This document shows, in pieces, positions 1 through 9,594 of a stretch of 64,000 bases of DNA. The notes beneath the pieces are model-generated. The model was given only the letters and a program-made list of their open reading frames with translations. It searched no databases and was not told the DNA's origin. The first letter of the stretch is position 1. Each line of letters starts with the position of its first letter. This DNA is from Mycobacteriaceae bacterium (GTDB lineage: Bacteria; Actinomycetota; Actinomycetes; Mycobacteriales; Mycobacteriaceae), in the NCBI GenBank assembly GCA_019749805.1, contig JAIEPH010000026.1, positions 124,001 to 188,000 on the forward strand. The letters are read 5' to 3'. Position numbers and translations under genes: made by a program.

Positions 1-708
1 AAGGAAACGACCCGGCTGATCGCGGAGATGACGCTCGGCACCGGCGCGCTGGTCCTCATCGGCGGCACCGTCGGCGTCGCGGCGTTCCTCACGCTGGCCT
101 CGGGCGGTGTCATCGCCGTACAGGGCTACGAATCGCTGGGCAACATCGGCATCGAGGCGCTCACCGGCTTCCTATCGGCGTACCTCAACGTGCGCATCGT
201 CGCGCCGATCATCGCCGGCATCGCGCTCGCGGCCACCATCGGTGCGGGCACCACCGCCCAACTGGGGGCTATGCGCATCTCCGAGGAGATCGACGCCGTC
301 GAATCGATGGCCGTGCACTCGGTGTCCTACCTGGTGTCCACCCGCATCGTCGCCGGGCTCGTCGCGATCATTCCGCTGTACTCGCTCGCAGTGTTGGCCG
401 CGTTCTTCTCGGCCCGCACCATCACCGTCTTCGTCAACGGACAGTCCGGCGGGCTGTACGACCATTACTTCAATACGTTCCTGATCCCCACCGATCTGCT
501 GTGGTCTTTTGCACAGGCGATCGTGATGGCGATCGCGGTGATGTTGGTACATACCTACTACGGCTACAACGCATCCGGCGGACCCGTCGGCGTCGGTGTC
601 GCGGTGGGTAAGGCGGTCCGAACCTCGCTGATCGTCGTCGTCATCATCACTTTGTTCATCTCCCTGGCCGTGTACGGTGCCACCGGAAACTTCAACCTCT
701 CGGGTTAA
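1..708 (+). CDS. yrbE4B: YrbE4B, MlaE-type permease of the Mce4 transporter (5' end outside window)
   Basis: This is the C-terminal 235 codons of an integral-membrane permease of the MlaE/YrbE family, which forms the ABC-type membrane channel for Mce substrate-binding proteins. The frame is open from base 1, so the start lies upstream. Visible family features are several hydrophobic helices, the stretch GAMRISEEIDAVESM that matches the conserved cytoplasmic loop thought to contact the Mkl ATPase, and the ending GNFNLSG. It ends 14 bases before mce4A. The order yrbE4B-mce4A-F-two Mce-associated genes-otsA matches Rv3500c-Rv3490, which is why I assign it to mce4, the cholesterol importer, and not to mce1-3. 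Confidence 0.9.
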   Translation, partial: KETTRLIAEMTLGTGALVLIGGTVGVAAFLTLASGGVIAVQGYESLGNIGIEALTGFLSAYLNVRIVAPIIAGIALAATIGAGTTAQLGAMRISEEIDAVESMAVHSVSYLVSTRIVAGLVAIIPLYSLAVLAAFFSARTITVFVNGQSGGLYDHYFNTFLIPTDLLWSFAQAIVMAIAVMLVHTYYGYNASGGPVGVGVAVGKAVRTSLIVVVIITLFISLAVYGATGNFNLSG

Positions 709-722
709 GGGGAAGAGAAACC

Positions 723-1913
723 ATGTCGAGGACAGTCGCGATCAGGATCGCCGCCGCAGTGCTGGCGACGATCATCGTGGCGTTCTCGGTGTTCACCTAT
801 CTCTCCTACTCCGCCGCGTTCACGCCGACCGAGAGCGTGGTGGTCACCTCTCAACGCGCCGGTCTGGTGATGGACCGCGACGCCAAGGTCAAGTACCGCG
901 GGATCCAGATCGGCAAGGTCGAAGACATCTCGTATACCGGCACTGAAGCGAAGCTCACGCTCGCGATCAACAAGGGCGAGCTGGACTTCGTCCCGTCGAA
1001 CGCGCCGGTGCGTATCGCCAGCACGACGGTGTTCGGCGCCAAGTCGGTGGAATTCCTTGCGCCGGAGCAACCCTCGGGTACGCCGTTGCGGGCCGGCGCC
1101 GTCGTCGCGGCCAAGGATGTCCAGCTCGAAGCGAACACGTTGTTCCAGACGCTGATCGACGTACTGAACAAGATCAATCCCATCCATCTGAACGCTACGA
1201 TGTCGGCGCTCGCGGAGGGCCTGCGTGGTCATGGTGAGGACGTCGGCGTCAGCTCGGCCGGGCTGAATCAGTACCTCGCGCAACTGAATCCGAAGCTACC
1301 GCAGGTCGAGGCGATTCTCGCGCAGACAAACACGGTGGCCAACATCTACGGCGATGCCGGCCCCGACCTGGTCACCGTCATCAAGAACGCACCGACCATC
1401 AGCCAGACGGTCGTCGATCAGCAGGAGAACCTGAACGCCACGTTGCTCGCGACGATCGGCCTGGCGAACGAGGGCGCCGACACCCTCGAGCCTGGCGCCG
1501 AGGACTACATCGCGGCGATCCAGCGATTGCGGGCGCCGTTGAAGGTGCTCCGCGATTATTCGCCCGTACTCGGTTGCATCGTCCAGGGGGTCGCGAAAGG
1601 CCGCCAGCGGGGCGCAGACATCCTGGGCGGCTTCAAGCCCGGCGCCATGGTCAGTTCCAGCTTCGTGTTGGGGGTGCCGTCATACACCTATCCGGAGAGC
1701 CTGCCGATCGTGAATGCGACGGGTGGCCCGAACTGCCGTGGCTTGCCGAACCTCCCGAGCATGCAGTTCGGCGGCTCGTATTTCCGGTCGCCGTTCCTGG
1801 TCACCGACAACGCGCTCATTCCGTATGAGCCGTTCACCGAGGTGCAGGTCGACGCCCCGAGTACATTCCAGTTCCTCTTCAATGGTGCTTTCGCAGAACG
1901 GGACGACTTCTGA
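723..1913 (+). CDS. mce4A: Mce4A, Mce/MlaD substrate-binding protein
   Basis: Secreted or membrane-anchored Mce protein of 396 residues, close to the roughly 400 of M. tuberculosis Mce4A. An N-terminal hydrophobic segment (about residues 6-28) is followed by the MlaD domain (GLVMDRDAKVKYRGIQIGKV, about residues 45-65) and then a helical region predicted to build the periplasmic lipid-conducting tube. The start ATG follows the purine-rich GGGGAAGAG. The stop overlaps the next ATG (TGATG), as expected for translational coupling in an operon. Role in cholesterol uptake is from family knowledge and gene order. Confidence 0.93.
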   Translation: MSRTVAIRIAAAVLATIIVAFSVFTYLSYSAAFTPTESVVVTSQRAGLVMDRDAKVKYRGIQIGKVEDISYTGTEAKLTLAINKGELDFVPSNAPVRIASTTVFGAKSVEFLAPEQPSGTPLRAGAVVAAKDVQLEANTLFQTLIDVLNKINPIHLNATMSALAEGLRGHGEDVGVSSAGLNQYLAQLNPKLPQVEAILAQTNTVANIYGDAGPDLVTVIKNAPTISQTVVDQQENLNATLLATIGLANEGADTLEPGAEDYIAAIQRLRAPLKVLRDYSPVLGCIVQGVAKGRQRGADILGGFKPGAMVSSSFVLGVPSYTYPESLPIVNATGGPNCRGLPNLPSMQFGGSYFRSPFLVTDNALIPYEPFTEVQVDAPSTFQFLFNGAFAERDDF

Positions 1914-2941
1914 TGAAGGGAATCCTGACGAAGGTCGGCATCTTCGTGGTGGCGATGCTGTTGGTCTCCGCCGGGTTGATCGTGATCTTCGGCGAGTTCC
2001 GGTTCGCGTCGACCACCAGCTACCACGCCACTTTCAAGGACGCCTCGCGGCTCGAGGGCGGTAACGACGTACGGATCGCGGGCGTTCCGGTCGGCACGGT
2101 CGAAACCGTGAAGCTGAACCCCGACAACACCGTCGACGTGGCGTTCACGCTCGACAAGAAGTACCAGCTGTATACGTCGACGCGAGCCCTGATCCGGTAT
2201 GAAAACCTGGTCGGCGATCGCTTCATGGAGATCACCTCGGGCCCGGGTGAACTGAAGAAGCTGCCCAGGGGCGGCACAATCTCGAAAGAGAACACGCAGC
2301 CGGCCCTTGACCTGGATGCACTGCTCGGCGGTCTGCGACCGGTGGTCAAGGGCCTCGACGGCGAGCAGGTCAATCAGATCAGCAACGCGATCCTCGAGCT
2401 GCTGCAGGGCGAGGGCGGCGCGTTAAATCGATTGCTCTCGGAGACAGGATCATTCAGCCAAACTCTGGGCGATCGCTACCAGGTGATCTCTGAGGTGATC
2501 CAGAATCTCAACGAGGTGCTGGGGACCATTGACGAGAAGAGCGTCGAATTCGACGCCAGCGTGGACGAGCTGCAGAAGCTGGTCACCGGTCTGGCGGAGG
2601 GCCGGGACCCCATCGCCGGCGCGATTCCGCCGCTGGCGTCGGCCGAGACGAATCTGACCGACATGCTGGCGAACTCGCGCCGGCCAGTGCAGGGCGTCCT
2701 CGAGAACCTTCGACCACTGGCCACCGAGTTCGACAACCGTAAGGCCGAGGTCAACGCGGTCATCGAACCGCTTGCCGAAAACTATCTGCGACTCAATTCC
2801 CTCGGTGCGTACGGCTCCTACTTCAACTACTACATCTGCGCGACGACGCTCAAGTTCAACGGGCCGGCGGGTAGCGACATCCTCCTCCCGATCGGCGGCG
2901 TCCCGGACCTCTCGAAGGGCAGGTGTTCGGTCAATGGATAA
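1913..2941 (+). CDS. mce4B: Mce4B, Mce/MlaD substrate-binding protein
   Basis: 342-residue Mce-family protein with one N-terminal transmembrane or signal segment (about residues 5-27), an MlaD domain containing the family signature GGNDVRIAGVPVGTV near residues 48-62, and a long alpha-helical C-terminal half. It starts inside the mce4A stop and its last codons overlap the mce4C start by 8 bases. It is expected to be one of the six different Mce subunits of the Mce4 lipid/sterol importer spanning the periplasm. Confidence 0.93.
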   Translation: MKGILTKVGIFVVAMLLVSAGLIVIFGEFRFASTTSYHATFKDASRLEGGNDVRIAGVPVGTVETVKLNPDNTVDVAFTLDKKYQLYTSTRALIRYENLVGDRFMEITSGPGELKKLPRGGTISKENTQPALDLDALLGGLRPVVKGLDGEQVNQISNAILELLQGEGGALNRLLSETGSFSQTLGDRYQVISEVIQNLNEVLGTIDEKSVEFDASVDELQKLVTGLAEGRDPIAGAIPPLASAETNLTDMLANSRRPVQGVLENLRPLATEFDNRKAEVNAVIEPLAENYLRLNSLGAYGSYFNYYICATTLKFNGPAGSDILLPIGGVPDLSKGRCSVNG

Positions 2942-3980
2942 GACGCTGCGGGCGGGCATCTTCGGAATCGCGGTCCTGGCGATGGTCGTCGTCGTCGCAT
3001 TCGGCTACAGCAGCCTGCCGTTCTTTCCGCAGGGCAAGTCCTACGAGGCCTACTTCGCCGACGCCGGCGGCATCTCGCCGGGCAACGACGTCAACATCTC
3101 CGGCATCACGGTCGGCAAAGTGAGCGACGTCGCCCTCGCGGGAGAGTTCGCAAAGGTGACCTTCACGGTCGATCGCAAGATCAGGTTGGGTGACCAGACC
3201 CTCGTATCGATCCGGACCGACACGGTTCTGGGCGAGAGGTCGCTCGGTGTCACTCCGGCTGGCGGCGGGTCGGTGACCTCGATTCCGGTGGCCCGCACGA
3301 CAGTTCCGTACACCTTGAACCAGGCCCTGCAGGACCTCGGTCAGAACGCGGCCGCGGTCGACCAGGAGCAGCTGACCCAGGCGCTGGGGGTGTTGACCGA
3401 TTCGTTCCGCGATGCAACGCCCGAGTTGCGCCGCACGCTCGATGGTGTGGCGACCTTGTCGCGCAGCATCAACGCCAACGATGAGGCGCTGGGTCAGCTG
3501 TTGACGCGAGCGAAGTCGGTGACGGGGATACTCGCTGATCGAGCCGGTCAGGTGAACCAACTCGTCACCGACGGAAACCAGTTGTTCGCCGCCCTCGACG
3601 AGCGACGCGCAGCGCTGAGCACCTTGATCGCGGGCATCGACGATGTGTCAGAGCAGCTTTCGGGTTTCGTGAACGACAACCGTCGCGAATTCGGACCGGC
3701 CCTGAGGAAACTGAACCTGGTGTTGGACAACCTGCTCGAACGCCGGGACCACATCAGCGAGGCGCTGAGGCGTCTGCCGCCGTACGCCACCGCACTCGGC
3801 GAGTCGGTCGGCTCGGCTTCGGGCTTCCAGGTGAACCTGCCCAACGCGATACCGAACACCACGCAGGAGGCCGCGCTGCTGGACCTCTACTTCCAGCCGG
3901 GCAAGATTCCTGACAGCCTCTCTGACCTCCTGCGCGGGTTCATCAACGAGCGCCTGATCATCAAGCCGAAGTCGCCATGA
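2934..3980 (+). CDS. mce4C: Mce4C, Mce/MlaD substrate-binding protein
   Basis: 348-residue Mce protein. I chose ATG 2934, not an upstream in-frame start, because it gives the usual short N-terminus followed at once by a membrane segment (about residues 7-25) and the MlaD signature GGISPGNDVNISGITVGKV near residues 45-63. The upstream extension would be arginine/serine-rich read-through of mce4B in another frame. Overlaps mce4B by 8 bases and mce4D by 4 bases (ATGA). Helical C-terminal part has the heptad-like pattern typical of Mce tubes. Confidence 0.92.
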   Translation: MDKTLRAGIFGIAVLAMVVVVAFGYSSLPFFPQGKSYEAYFADAGGISPGNDVNISGITVGKVSDVALAGEFAKVTFTVDRKIRLGDQTLVSIRTDTVLGERSLGVTPAGGGSVTSIPVARTTVPYTLNQALQDLGQNAAAVDQEQLTQALGVLTDSFRDATPELRRTLDGVATLSRSINANDEALGQLLTRAKSVTGILADRAGQVNQLVTDGNQLFAALDERRAALSTLIAGIDDVSEQLSGFVNDNRREFGPALRKLNLVLDNLLERRDHISEALRRLPPYATALGESVGSASGFQVNLPNAIPNTTQEAALLDLYFQPGKIPDSLSDLLRGFINERLIIKPKSP

Positions 3981-5401
3981 GCCGGCTGATACGTTTCGGA
4001 ATCATCGGCGCCCTGGTGGTGGCGCTGATCGGTGGCCTCTATGTGATCTGGCCGCGCGTCACCACGTACAAGGTTGTCGGCTACTTCGCGTCGGCTGCCG
4101 GCGTGTACCCGGGCGACGAAGTACGCGTCGTCGGCGTTCCGGTCGGCAAGATCGAATCGATCACGCCCCAGGCCGATGCCGTCAAGATCACCATGCGGGT
4201 CAACAACGACGTCAAGATCCCCGCCGATGCCCGCGCAGTGATCATGTCGCCGAATATCGTTGCCGCCCGCTTCGTTCAGCTCACGCCGGTCTACAAAGAT
4301 GGCGCGGAGATGCAGGACGGCGGCACCATCGAGTTGAACCGCACCGCCGTGCCGGTGGAGTGGGACGACGTCAAGACCGAGCTGACGCGGCTGAGCCAGC
4401 AGCTCGGGCCGTCGGCAGGCCAGGTTCAGGGGCCGTTGAGCGAGTTCGTCAATCAGGCCGCCGATACCTTCGACGGCAACGGCGATTCGTTCCGCAACGC
4501 TCTGCGCGAACTGTCGCAGACCGCGGGACGGTTGGGTGACTCAAGCACCGACCTGTTCGGCACGATCAAGAATCTCCAGATCCTCGTCGACGCGCTGTCG
4601 AAGAGCAACGAGCAAATCGTCCAATTCAGTGGGCATTTGGCGTCGGTCTCTCAGGTCCTGGCCGACAGCACGGTGGGACTCGACAGCACGCTGGGCAGCC
4701 TCAACCAGGCCCTGTCGGACGTCCGCGGCTTCCTCGACGAGAACAACGAGACGCTGGTCAACAGCATCACCAGGCTGACCGACTTCACCAGCATCCTCAC
4801 GAACCAGACCGACGACGTCGAGCAGATCCTGCACGTCCTGCCGAACGCGATGGCGAACTTCTACAACATCTACAACCCGGCCCAGGGCACCGCCAATGGT
4901 CTACTGGGCCTGCCGGAGTTCCAGAACCCGGTGCAATTCATTTGCGGCAACTTCGACGGCGCGGGTATGCCCGACTACGACAAGCGGGCCGAGATCTGCC
5001 GCCAGCGGATGGCTCCGGTGCTGAAGCGACTCGCGATGAACTTCCCACCCTTCATGGAGCACGGAATCAACACGATCACCGCCTACAAGGGTCAGGTCAT
5101 CTACGACACCCCGGCGACCGAGGCCAAGGCCAAGACGTACATCCCGTATCTGGAGTGGGTACCGGCCGACGGGCGGTTCCCGCCGCGGCAGGGTGATCCA
5201 GGAGATCCCAGCGCGTTGCTGCTTCCGCAGCCCGCAGTGCCTGGACCGCCGCCGCCCGCGCAGCCGTACACCCTCGGCCCGGTGATACTTCCGCCAGGCC
5301 CAGCTCCTGCTCCTGGTCCGGTTCCGGGTGCGCCGGCACCCATTCCGCCCGGTCCGCTTCCGGCCGAGGCCGGCGGGGTCCCGCATGGAGGTGGACAGTG
5401 A
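3977..5401 (+). CDS. mce4D: Mce4D, Mce/MlaD substrate-binding protein with proline-rich tail
   Basis: 474-residue Mce protein. It has an N-terminal hydrophobic anchor (about residues 5-24), the MlaD signature AGVYPGDEVRVVGVPVGKI near residues 39-57, a helical middle region and a proline-rich C-terminal tail of about 70 residues. The tail is common in Mce D and F subunits and may reach into the outer envelope. ATGA overlaps join it to mce4C upstream and mce4E downstream (GTGA), so the genes are probably translated together. Confidence 0.92.
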   Translation: MSRLIRFGIIGALVVALIGGLYVIWPRVTTYKVVGYFASAAGVYPGDEVRVVGVPVGKIESITPQADAVKITMRVNNDVKIPADARAVIMSPNIVAARFVQLTPVYKDGAEMQDGGTIELNRTAVPVEWDDVKTELTRLSQQLGPSAGQVQGPLSEFVNQAADTFDGNGDSFRNALRELSQTAGRLGDSSTDLFGTIKNLQILVDALSKSNEQIVQFSGHLASVSQVLADSTVGLDSTLGSLNQALSDVRGFLDENNETLVNSITRLTDFTSILTNQTDDVEQILHVLPNAMANFYNIYNPAQGTANGLLGLPEFQNPVQFICGNFDGAGMPDYDKRAEICRQRMAPVLKRLAMNFPPFMEHGINTITAYKGQVIYDTPATEAKAKTYIPYLEWVPADGRFPPRQGDPGDPSALLLPQPAVPGPPPPAQPYTLGPVILPPGPAPAPGPVPGAPAPIPPGPLPAEAGGVPHGGGQ

Positions 5402-6594
5402 CACGCAAGCCAGTGCGCCGCAGAGCGGGTCGCGCGGCCACCCGGACGCTGGCCATCGGCTCCGGCGCAGTGCTGCTTGCCGGCTGCCAATTCGGCGGCC
5501 TGAACTCGCTCGACATGCCCGGCACCGCCGGGCACGGCAAGGGCTCCTTTTCGATCACGGTGGAAGTGCCCGACGTGGCGACCCTGCCGCAGAACTCGCC
5601 GGTGCTGGTTGACGACGTCACGGTCGGCAGCGTTTCGGGAATCGAGGCCGTTCAGCGTCCTGATGGCAGCTTCTACGCGGCGGTGAAACTGTCGTTGAAC
5701 GAAAACGTCAAGTTGCCGGAGAACTCGACGGTGCGCGTCGGGCAGACCTCGCTGTTGGGTTCGCAGCACATTGCGTTGGCCCCGCCGATGGACCAGGAGC
5801 CGGTCGGCCAACTGCGTGAGGGCGCTCAGATTCCGCTGAGTGACGGCAGCCGCGCTCCGACGACGGAGGAAGTGCTGTCCGCGCTGGGTACGGTCGTCAA
5901 CAAGGGGAATCTCGGTGCGCTGCAAGACATCACGCAGGAGCTTTACAACGCGGTGGCCGGCCGTGAAGGGCAGTTCGCCGGTCTGATCCCGCGGCTCGCC
6001 GAACTGGCCTCGTCGTTGAATCGTCAGACCGACGACATCATCGCGACGGCCGAGGGCCTGAACCGATTCGCCGGTGTCCTCGCGCGTAACAAGGATGATC
6101 TGGGTCGGGCACTGGACACACTGCCGGGAGCACTGCGGGTGTTGAACGAGAACCGCGGTCACATCGTCGATGCGTTCGCCGGCCTGCAGCGTCTCGGCAC
6201 GGTGGCCTCACGCATCCTGTCCGAGACCCAGGAAGACTTCACACAGGACATGATCGCCCTGTACTCGGTGATCAAGCCGCTCAACGACAACCGCGCGGAT
6301 ATGGTTTCCAGCCTCGACAGCCTGGCGACGTTCCCGTTCCCCGGCAAGAACCTGCCCAAGGTTGCGAGAGGCGACTACTTCAATATCTTCGCCACATTTG
6401 ATCTGACGATCCGCCGGCTCGGCGAGACCATCTTCACCACGTCGTTCTTCGACCCCAACATGAAGCGCCTCGCAGAAGTCGTCAGCCCGCCGGAATTCCT
6501 CACCGGGGAGATGGCAAATCTGTCAGGGCAGGCCGCTGATCCATTCGCCATCCCGGCAGGCACCGCGTCGGGCCAGGAGGTGCCAGCGGAGTAA
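5398..6594 (+). CDS. mce4E: Mce4E (LprN-type) Mce-family lipoprotein
   Basis: 398-residue lipoprotein member of the Mce4 complex. An arginine-rich N-terminus (RRRAGRAATR) and a hydrophobic stretch lead to the lipobox LLAGC, with the cysteine at about residue 30 as the likely lipidation site. The MlaD region follows (NSPVLVDDVTVGSVSGI). In all mycobacterial mce operons the E subunit is a lipoprotein, and the M. tuberculosis counterpart is LprN. GTG start overlaps the mce4D stop by 4 bases and its stop overlaps the mce4F ATG. Confidence 0.92.
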   Translation: MTRKPVRRRAGRAATRTLAIGSGAVLLAGCQFGGLNSLDMPGTAGHGKGSFSITVEVPDVATLPQNSPVLVDDVTVGSVSGIEAVQRPDGSFYAAVKLSLNENVKLPENSTVRVGQTSLLGSQHIALAPPMDQEPVGQLREGAQIPLSDGSRAPTTEEVLSALGTVVNKGNLGALQDITQELYNAVAGREGQFAGLIPRLAELASSLNRQTDDIIATAEGLNRFAGVLARNKDDLGRALDTLPGALRVLNENRGHIVDAFAGLQRLGTVASRILSETQEDFTQDMIALYSVIKPLNDNRADMVSSLDSLATFPFPGKNLPKVARGDYFNIFATFDLTIRRLGETIFTTSFFDPNMKRLAEVVSPPEFLTGEMANLSGQAADPFAIPAGTASGQEVPAE

Positions 6595-8411
6595 TGTACA
6601 GCCGAACTACACGAATTCAGTTGTGGGTCTTCGCAGTTGTGACGGTGCTGGCCGTCGGTGCGATCGCTCTGCTGTATGTGCGCGTCCCCGCCCGACTGGG
6701 CATCGGCACGTACGAGGTCACCGCGAATTTCGTGGCCGGTGGCGGACTGTACGAGAACGCCAACGTCACCTTCCGCGGTGTGCAGGCAGGTCGGGTCGAG
6801 TCCGTCAGGTTGACCAATGACGGTGTCGCGGCGCGGATGCGGATCAACAGCAGCATCAAGATTCCGGAGAACTCCACCGCCACCGTCAAGAGCGTGTCGG
6901 CAGTCGGCGAGCAGTACGTGGATTTCGTCCCGCCCGCGGATCCCTCGCAGGCGCTGCTACGCAACGGGGCATCCATCCCCAAGGATCGGACGGCGATCCC
7001 GCAGGACGTCGCCGAGCTGTTGCAAGAGGCCGATAGCCTGGTGACGAGCCTTGACAACACCCGCCTCCAGGACCTGCTGCGTGAGACGTTCGCGGCGTTC
7101 AACGGCTCCGGGCCGGAGCTCGCGCGACTGCTCTCCTCGGCGCGGACGCTGATCGACGAGGCCAACGCGAGCTGGCCGCAGACCTCGACGCTGATCGACC
7201 AGGCGGGACCGTTCCTGGACGCGCAGGTCCAAAGTGGCGACGACATCCGGTCGTTCTCCGAAGGCCTTGCGCGCCTCACCACTGAAGTGGCGAACGCCGA
7301 CCCCCAGGTGCGTGACCTGCTCGCCACCGCGCCGGGAGCCGCCGCCGAGGCCAGTGAGACGTTCTCGGGCATCCGTCCGTCGTTCCCAGTGCTCGCCGCC
7401 AACCTGGCCAACTTCGGCCGCGTCGGCGTGATCTATCACAAGTCGATCGAACAGGCGTTGGTCATATTCCCCGCACTGCAGGCGTCGCTGATGACGATCG
7501 GTGGCCAGCTTCCGGTGAGCGAGGGCGGTAAGCAGGACTTCAAGATTTCGATCAACGACCCGCCGCCGTGCACCACCGGCTTCCTTCCGGGCGCCGACAT
7601 CCGCACACCCGGTGACACGACCATTCGCGATCTGCCGACGGACCTGTACTGCAAGATCCCGCAGAATGATCCGACCGTGGTGCGTGGCGCGAGGAACTAC
7701 CCGTGCCAGGAGTTCCCCGGTAAGCGGGCCCCGACGATCCAGTTATGCCGGGACCCGACCGGCTACGTGCCGCTGGGCAACAACCCATGGCGCGGTCCGC
7801 CGGTGCCGATCGGCACGCCGTCGGACGTCATGGAGGATGACACGCCCGAGGATGGGCGAAATATCCTGCCGCCCAACAAGTTCCCGTATATTCCGCCGGA
7901 AGCTGACCCGGATCCGGGATATCCCGTCGCGCCCGGCCTGTTGCCGCCTGACGTGCCAAGGGGCCCCGGACCGGCGCCCCATCAGCCGTGGCCGTACATT
8001 CCGCCGCCGAATTCGGGACCGCCGCCGCCGCCGTACACGGCGTGGATTCCGCCGGCGCCGTATCCGAATGCGTGGCCGCCGCCGGCGATCCCGCCGGGCT
8101 GGGCGACCAATCCGACCAATCCGCCGGACATCTTCGCGGGGCCCTATGGCCCACCGCCACCGCCGGCGCCGCCGCCCCCTCCTCCGGGACTGCCACCTGC
8201 GGCTGCGCCGCTCGCGGGATTGTCGGAAGCAGCGCCGTCACCTGCGGGAACGCCACCTGCGGCCGGTGGGGCTGCCTACGGGACGTACGATCAGCACACA
8301 GGAGTCTTCGTTGACCCGGCCGGCGGTACGGGGGTGTACGCGCCCGGTGCCGCTGATCTGCGGCCAACTGAGAACTGGCTTGATCTGATGCTGTATCCGA
8401 AGCAGGTGTAA
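6594..8411 (+). CDS. mce4F: Mce4F, Mce/MlaD substrate-binding protein with long proline-rich tail
   Basis: 605-residue last Mce subunit. It has a hydrophobic anchor at about residues 9-28, the MlaD signature GLYENANVTFRGVQAGRV near residues 49-66, a helical middle, and a C-terminal region of about 180 residues dominated by proline, glycine and alanine (roughly residues 415-580). The tail makes it somewhat longer than the about 564 residues I recall for M. tuberculosis Mce4F. Sits between mce4E (TAATG overlap) and the Mce-associated gene (TAATG overlap). Confidence 0.92.
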   Translation: MYSRTTRIQLWVFAVVTVLAVGAIALLYVRVPARLGIGTYEVTANFVAGGGLYENANVTFRGVQAGRVESVRLTNDGVAARMRINSSIKIPENSTATVKSVSAVGEQYVDFVPPADPSQALLRNGASIPKDRTAIPQDVAELLQEADSLVTSLDNTRLQDLLRETFAAFNGSGPELARLLSSARTLIDEANASWPQTSTLIDQAGPFLDAQVQSGDDIRSFSEGLARLTTEVANADPQVRDLLATAPGAAAEASETFSGIRPSFPVLAANLANFGRVGVIYHKSIEQALVIFPALQASLMTIGGQLPVSEGGKQDFKISINDPPPCTTGFLPGADIRTPGDTTIRDLPTDLYCKIPQNDPTVVRGARNYPCQEFPGKRAPTIQLCRDPTGYVPLGNNPWRGPPVPIGTPSDVMEDDTPEDGRNILPPNKFPYIPPEADPDPGYPVAPGLLPPDVPRGPGPAPHQPWPYIPPPNSGPPPPPYTAWIPPAPYPNAWPPPAIPPGWATNPTNPPDIFAGPYGPPPPPAPPPPPPGLPPAAAPLAGLSEAAPSPAGTPPAAGGAAYGTYDQHTGVFVDPAGGTGVYAPGAADLRPTENWLDLMLYPKQV

Positions 8412-9106
8412 TGACGTCCACCCCGACACCACCGGGGAAGCCCGTGCGCCGGCGCGCTTCCCGGCCGGCAGGTCCGACCACCGGCAAGGCCCCCGAGACC
8501 ACCGCCGTAAGCGTTCCGACGGCTGAACCGGTGAGTGCGACGACCGCTCGCAAGGTCGTCAAGCCCGTGGCCCCGCCGTCGCGCCGGTCGGCGCCCAGCC
8601 GACTGGTCACGATCGTGGCGCTGGCCTGTGGGCTTGTCGCGACCGCCATTGTGGGCGCCGCGGTGGCGGTGTTGATCGTCCAGAAGAACAACGCCGAAGA
8701 AGCGCAGGCACGCGACCAGCGGTTTGTCGACACCGCGAGGCAGGTCGTGGTGAATATGTTCAGCTTCAAGCCGGACACTGTCGACGACAGCGTCGACCAG
8801 TTCTACAACAGCACCAGCGGCCCGCTGCGCGACATGTTCAGCCAGAACAACAATGTCGAGAATCTCAAGGCGATCTTCCGGCAGACCGGCGGCAGTTCCG
8901 AGACGGTGATCAACGGCGCCGCGCTGGAGAGCTTCGACGATGTCAGTAACAACGCAACGGTGTTGGTCTCGGCGAGGGTCACGGCCAGCGACATGAACGG
9001 GAACAACAGGCCGTCGCAGCCCTACCGGCTGCGCATCATCGTGCACGAGGACGATGACGGACGGATGACGGCCTACGACCTCAACTACCCCAACGGCGGT
9101 AACTGA
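8411..9106 (+). CDS. Mce-associated membrane protein (Mas4A/Rv3493c type)
   Basis: 231-residue protein with a basic, proline-rich cytoplasmic N-terminus (about residues 1-60), a single transmembrane helix (about residues 65-90, VTIVALACGLVATAIVGAAVAVL) interrupted here only by naming limits, and an extracytoplasmic NTF2-like/VirB8-like domain. This is the usual architecture of Mce-associated proteins encoded after mceF, thought to stabilise the Mce complex. Overlaps mce4F and the next gene by a few bases. Confidence 0.85.
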   Translation: MTSTPTPPGKPVRRRASRPAGPTTGKAPETTAVSVPTAEPVSATTARKVVKPVAPPSRRSAPSRLVTIVALACGLVATAIVGAAVAVLIVQKNNAEEAQARDQRFVDTARQVVVNMFSFKPDTVDDSVDQFYNSTSGPLRDMFSQNNNVENLKAIFRQTGGSSETVINGAALESFDDVSNNATVLVSARVTASDMNGNNRPSQPYRLRIIVHEDDDGRMTAYDLNYPNGGN

Positions 9107-9594
9107 TGCGCTGGATCGTGCGCGGAATCGTCGCGCTGGTGGCTGTCGCGTTCGTGAGTCTCGCCGCGGTGGGTGGCGGGCTGTACTGGCAGCGGGTGGA
9201 GATACGTGGTGAGCAAGCGGCTCGCGCTGAGCTCGGACCGCTTGCGCAGAAACAGATTCCGAGTGTATTCACCTATGACTACAAGACCGTCGAGCGTAAC
9301 CTCACCGACGCGTCCAGCATGCTCACACCCAGCTACCGCAAAGAGTTCGAGGACAGGGCGAACGCTGAAATCATTCCGCAGGCCCGGGCTCGAGAACTAG
9401 TGAGTCAAGCCAACGTGGTCGGCGTCGGAGTGCTGGACGCGCAGCGGGACTCGGCGGCGGTGATGGTCTACATCAACCGGACGGTTTCGGACAAGACGAA
9501 CCGTGAGCAGCCGATCTATGACGGTGCGCGACTGCGCGTCGATTACCAGAAGATCGACGGCAAGTGGCTGATCAACTACATCACTCCGATTTAG
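9106..9594 (+). CDS. Mce-associated membrane protein (Rv3492c type)
   Basis: 162-residue second Mce-associated protein: an N-terminal transmembrane segment (about residues 5-27) followed by an extracytoplasmic domain with the family pattern [20 protein letters not shown] and ending in a short beta-rich stretch ([19 protein letters not shown]). Directly coupled to the preceding gene by a TGATG overlap. Its 3' end overlaps the 3' end of the convergent otsA by 14 bases. The small gene that sits between these two in M. tuberculosis (Rv3491) is not present here. Confidence 0.85.
   Translation: MRWIVRGIVALVAVAFVSLAAVGGGLYWQRVEIRGEQAARAELGPLAQKQIPSVFTYDYKTVERNLTDASSMLTPSYRKEFEDRANAEIIPQARARELVSQANVVGVGVLDAQRDSAAVMVYINRTVSDKTNREQPIYDGARLRVDYQKIDGKWLINYITPI

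Noticed and set aside
5101..6162. 353-codon frame on the minus strand
   Set aside because: Antisense to mce4D/mce4E; composition is arginine/glutamine-rich and matches nothing.
9581..9594. Counterpart of Rv3491 between the Mce-associated gene and otsA
   Set aside because: The two genes overlap by 14 bases, so there is no room for it.
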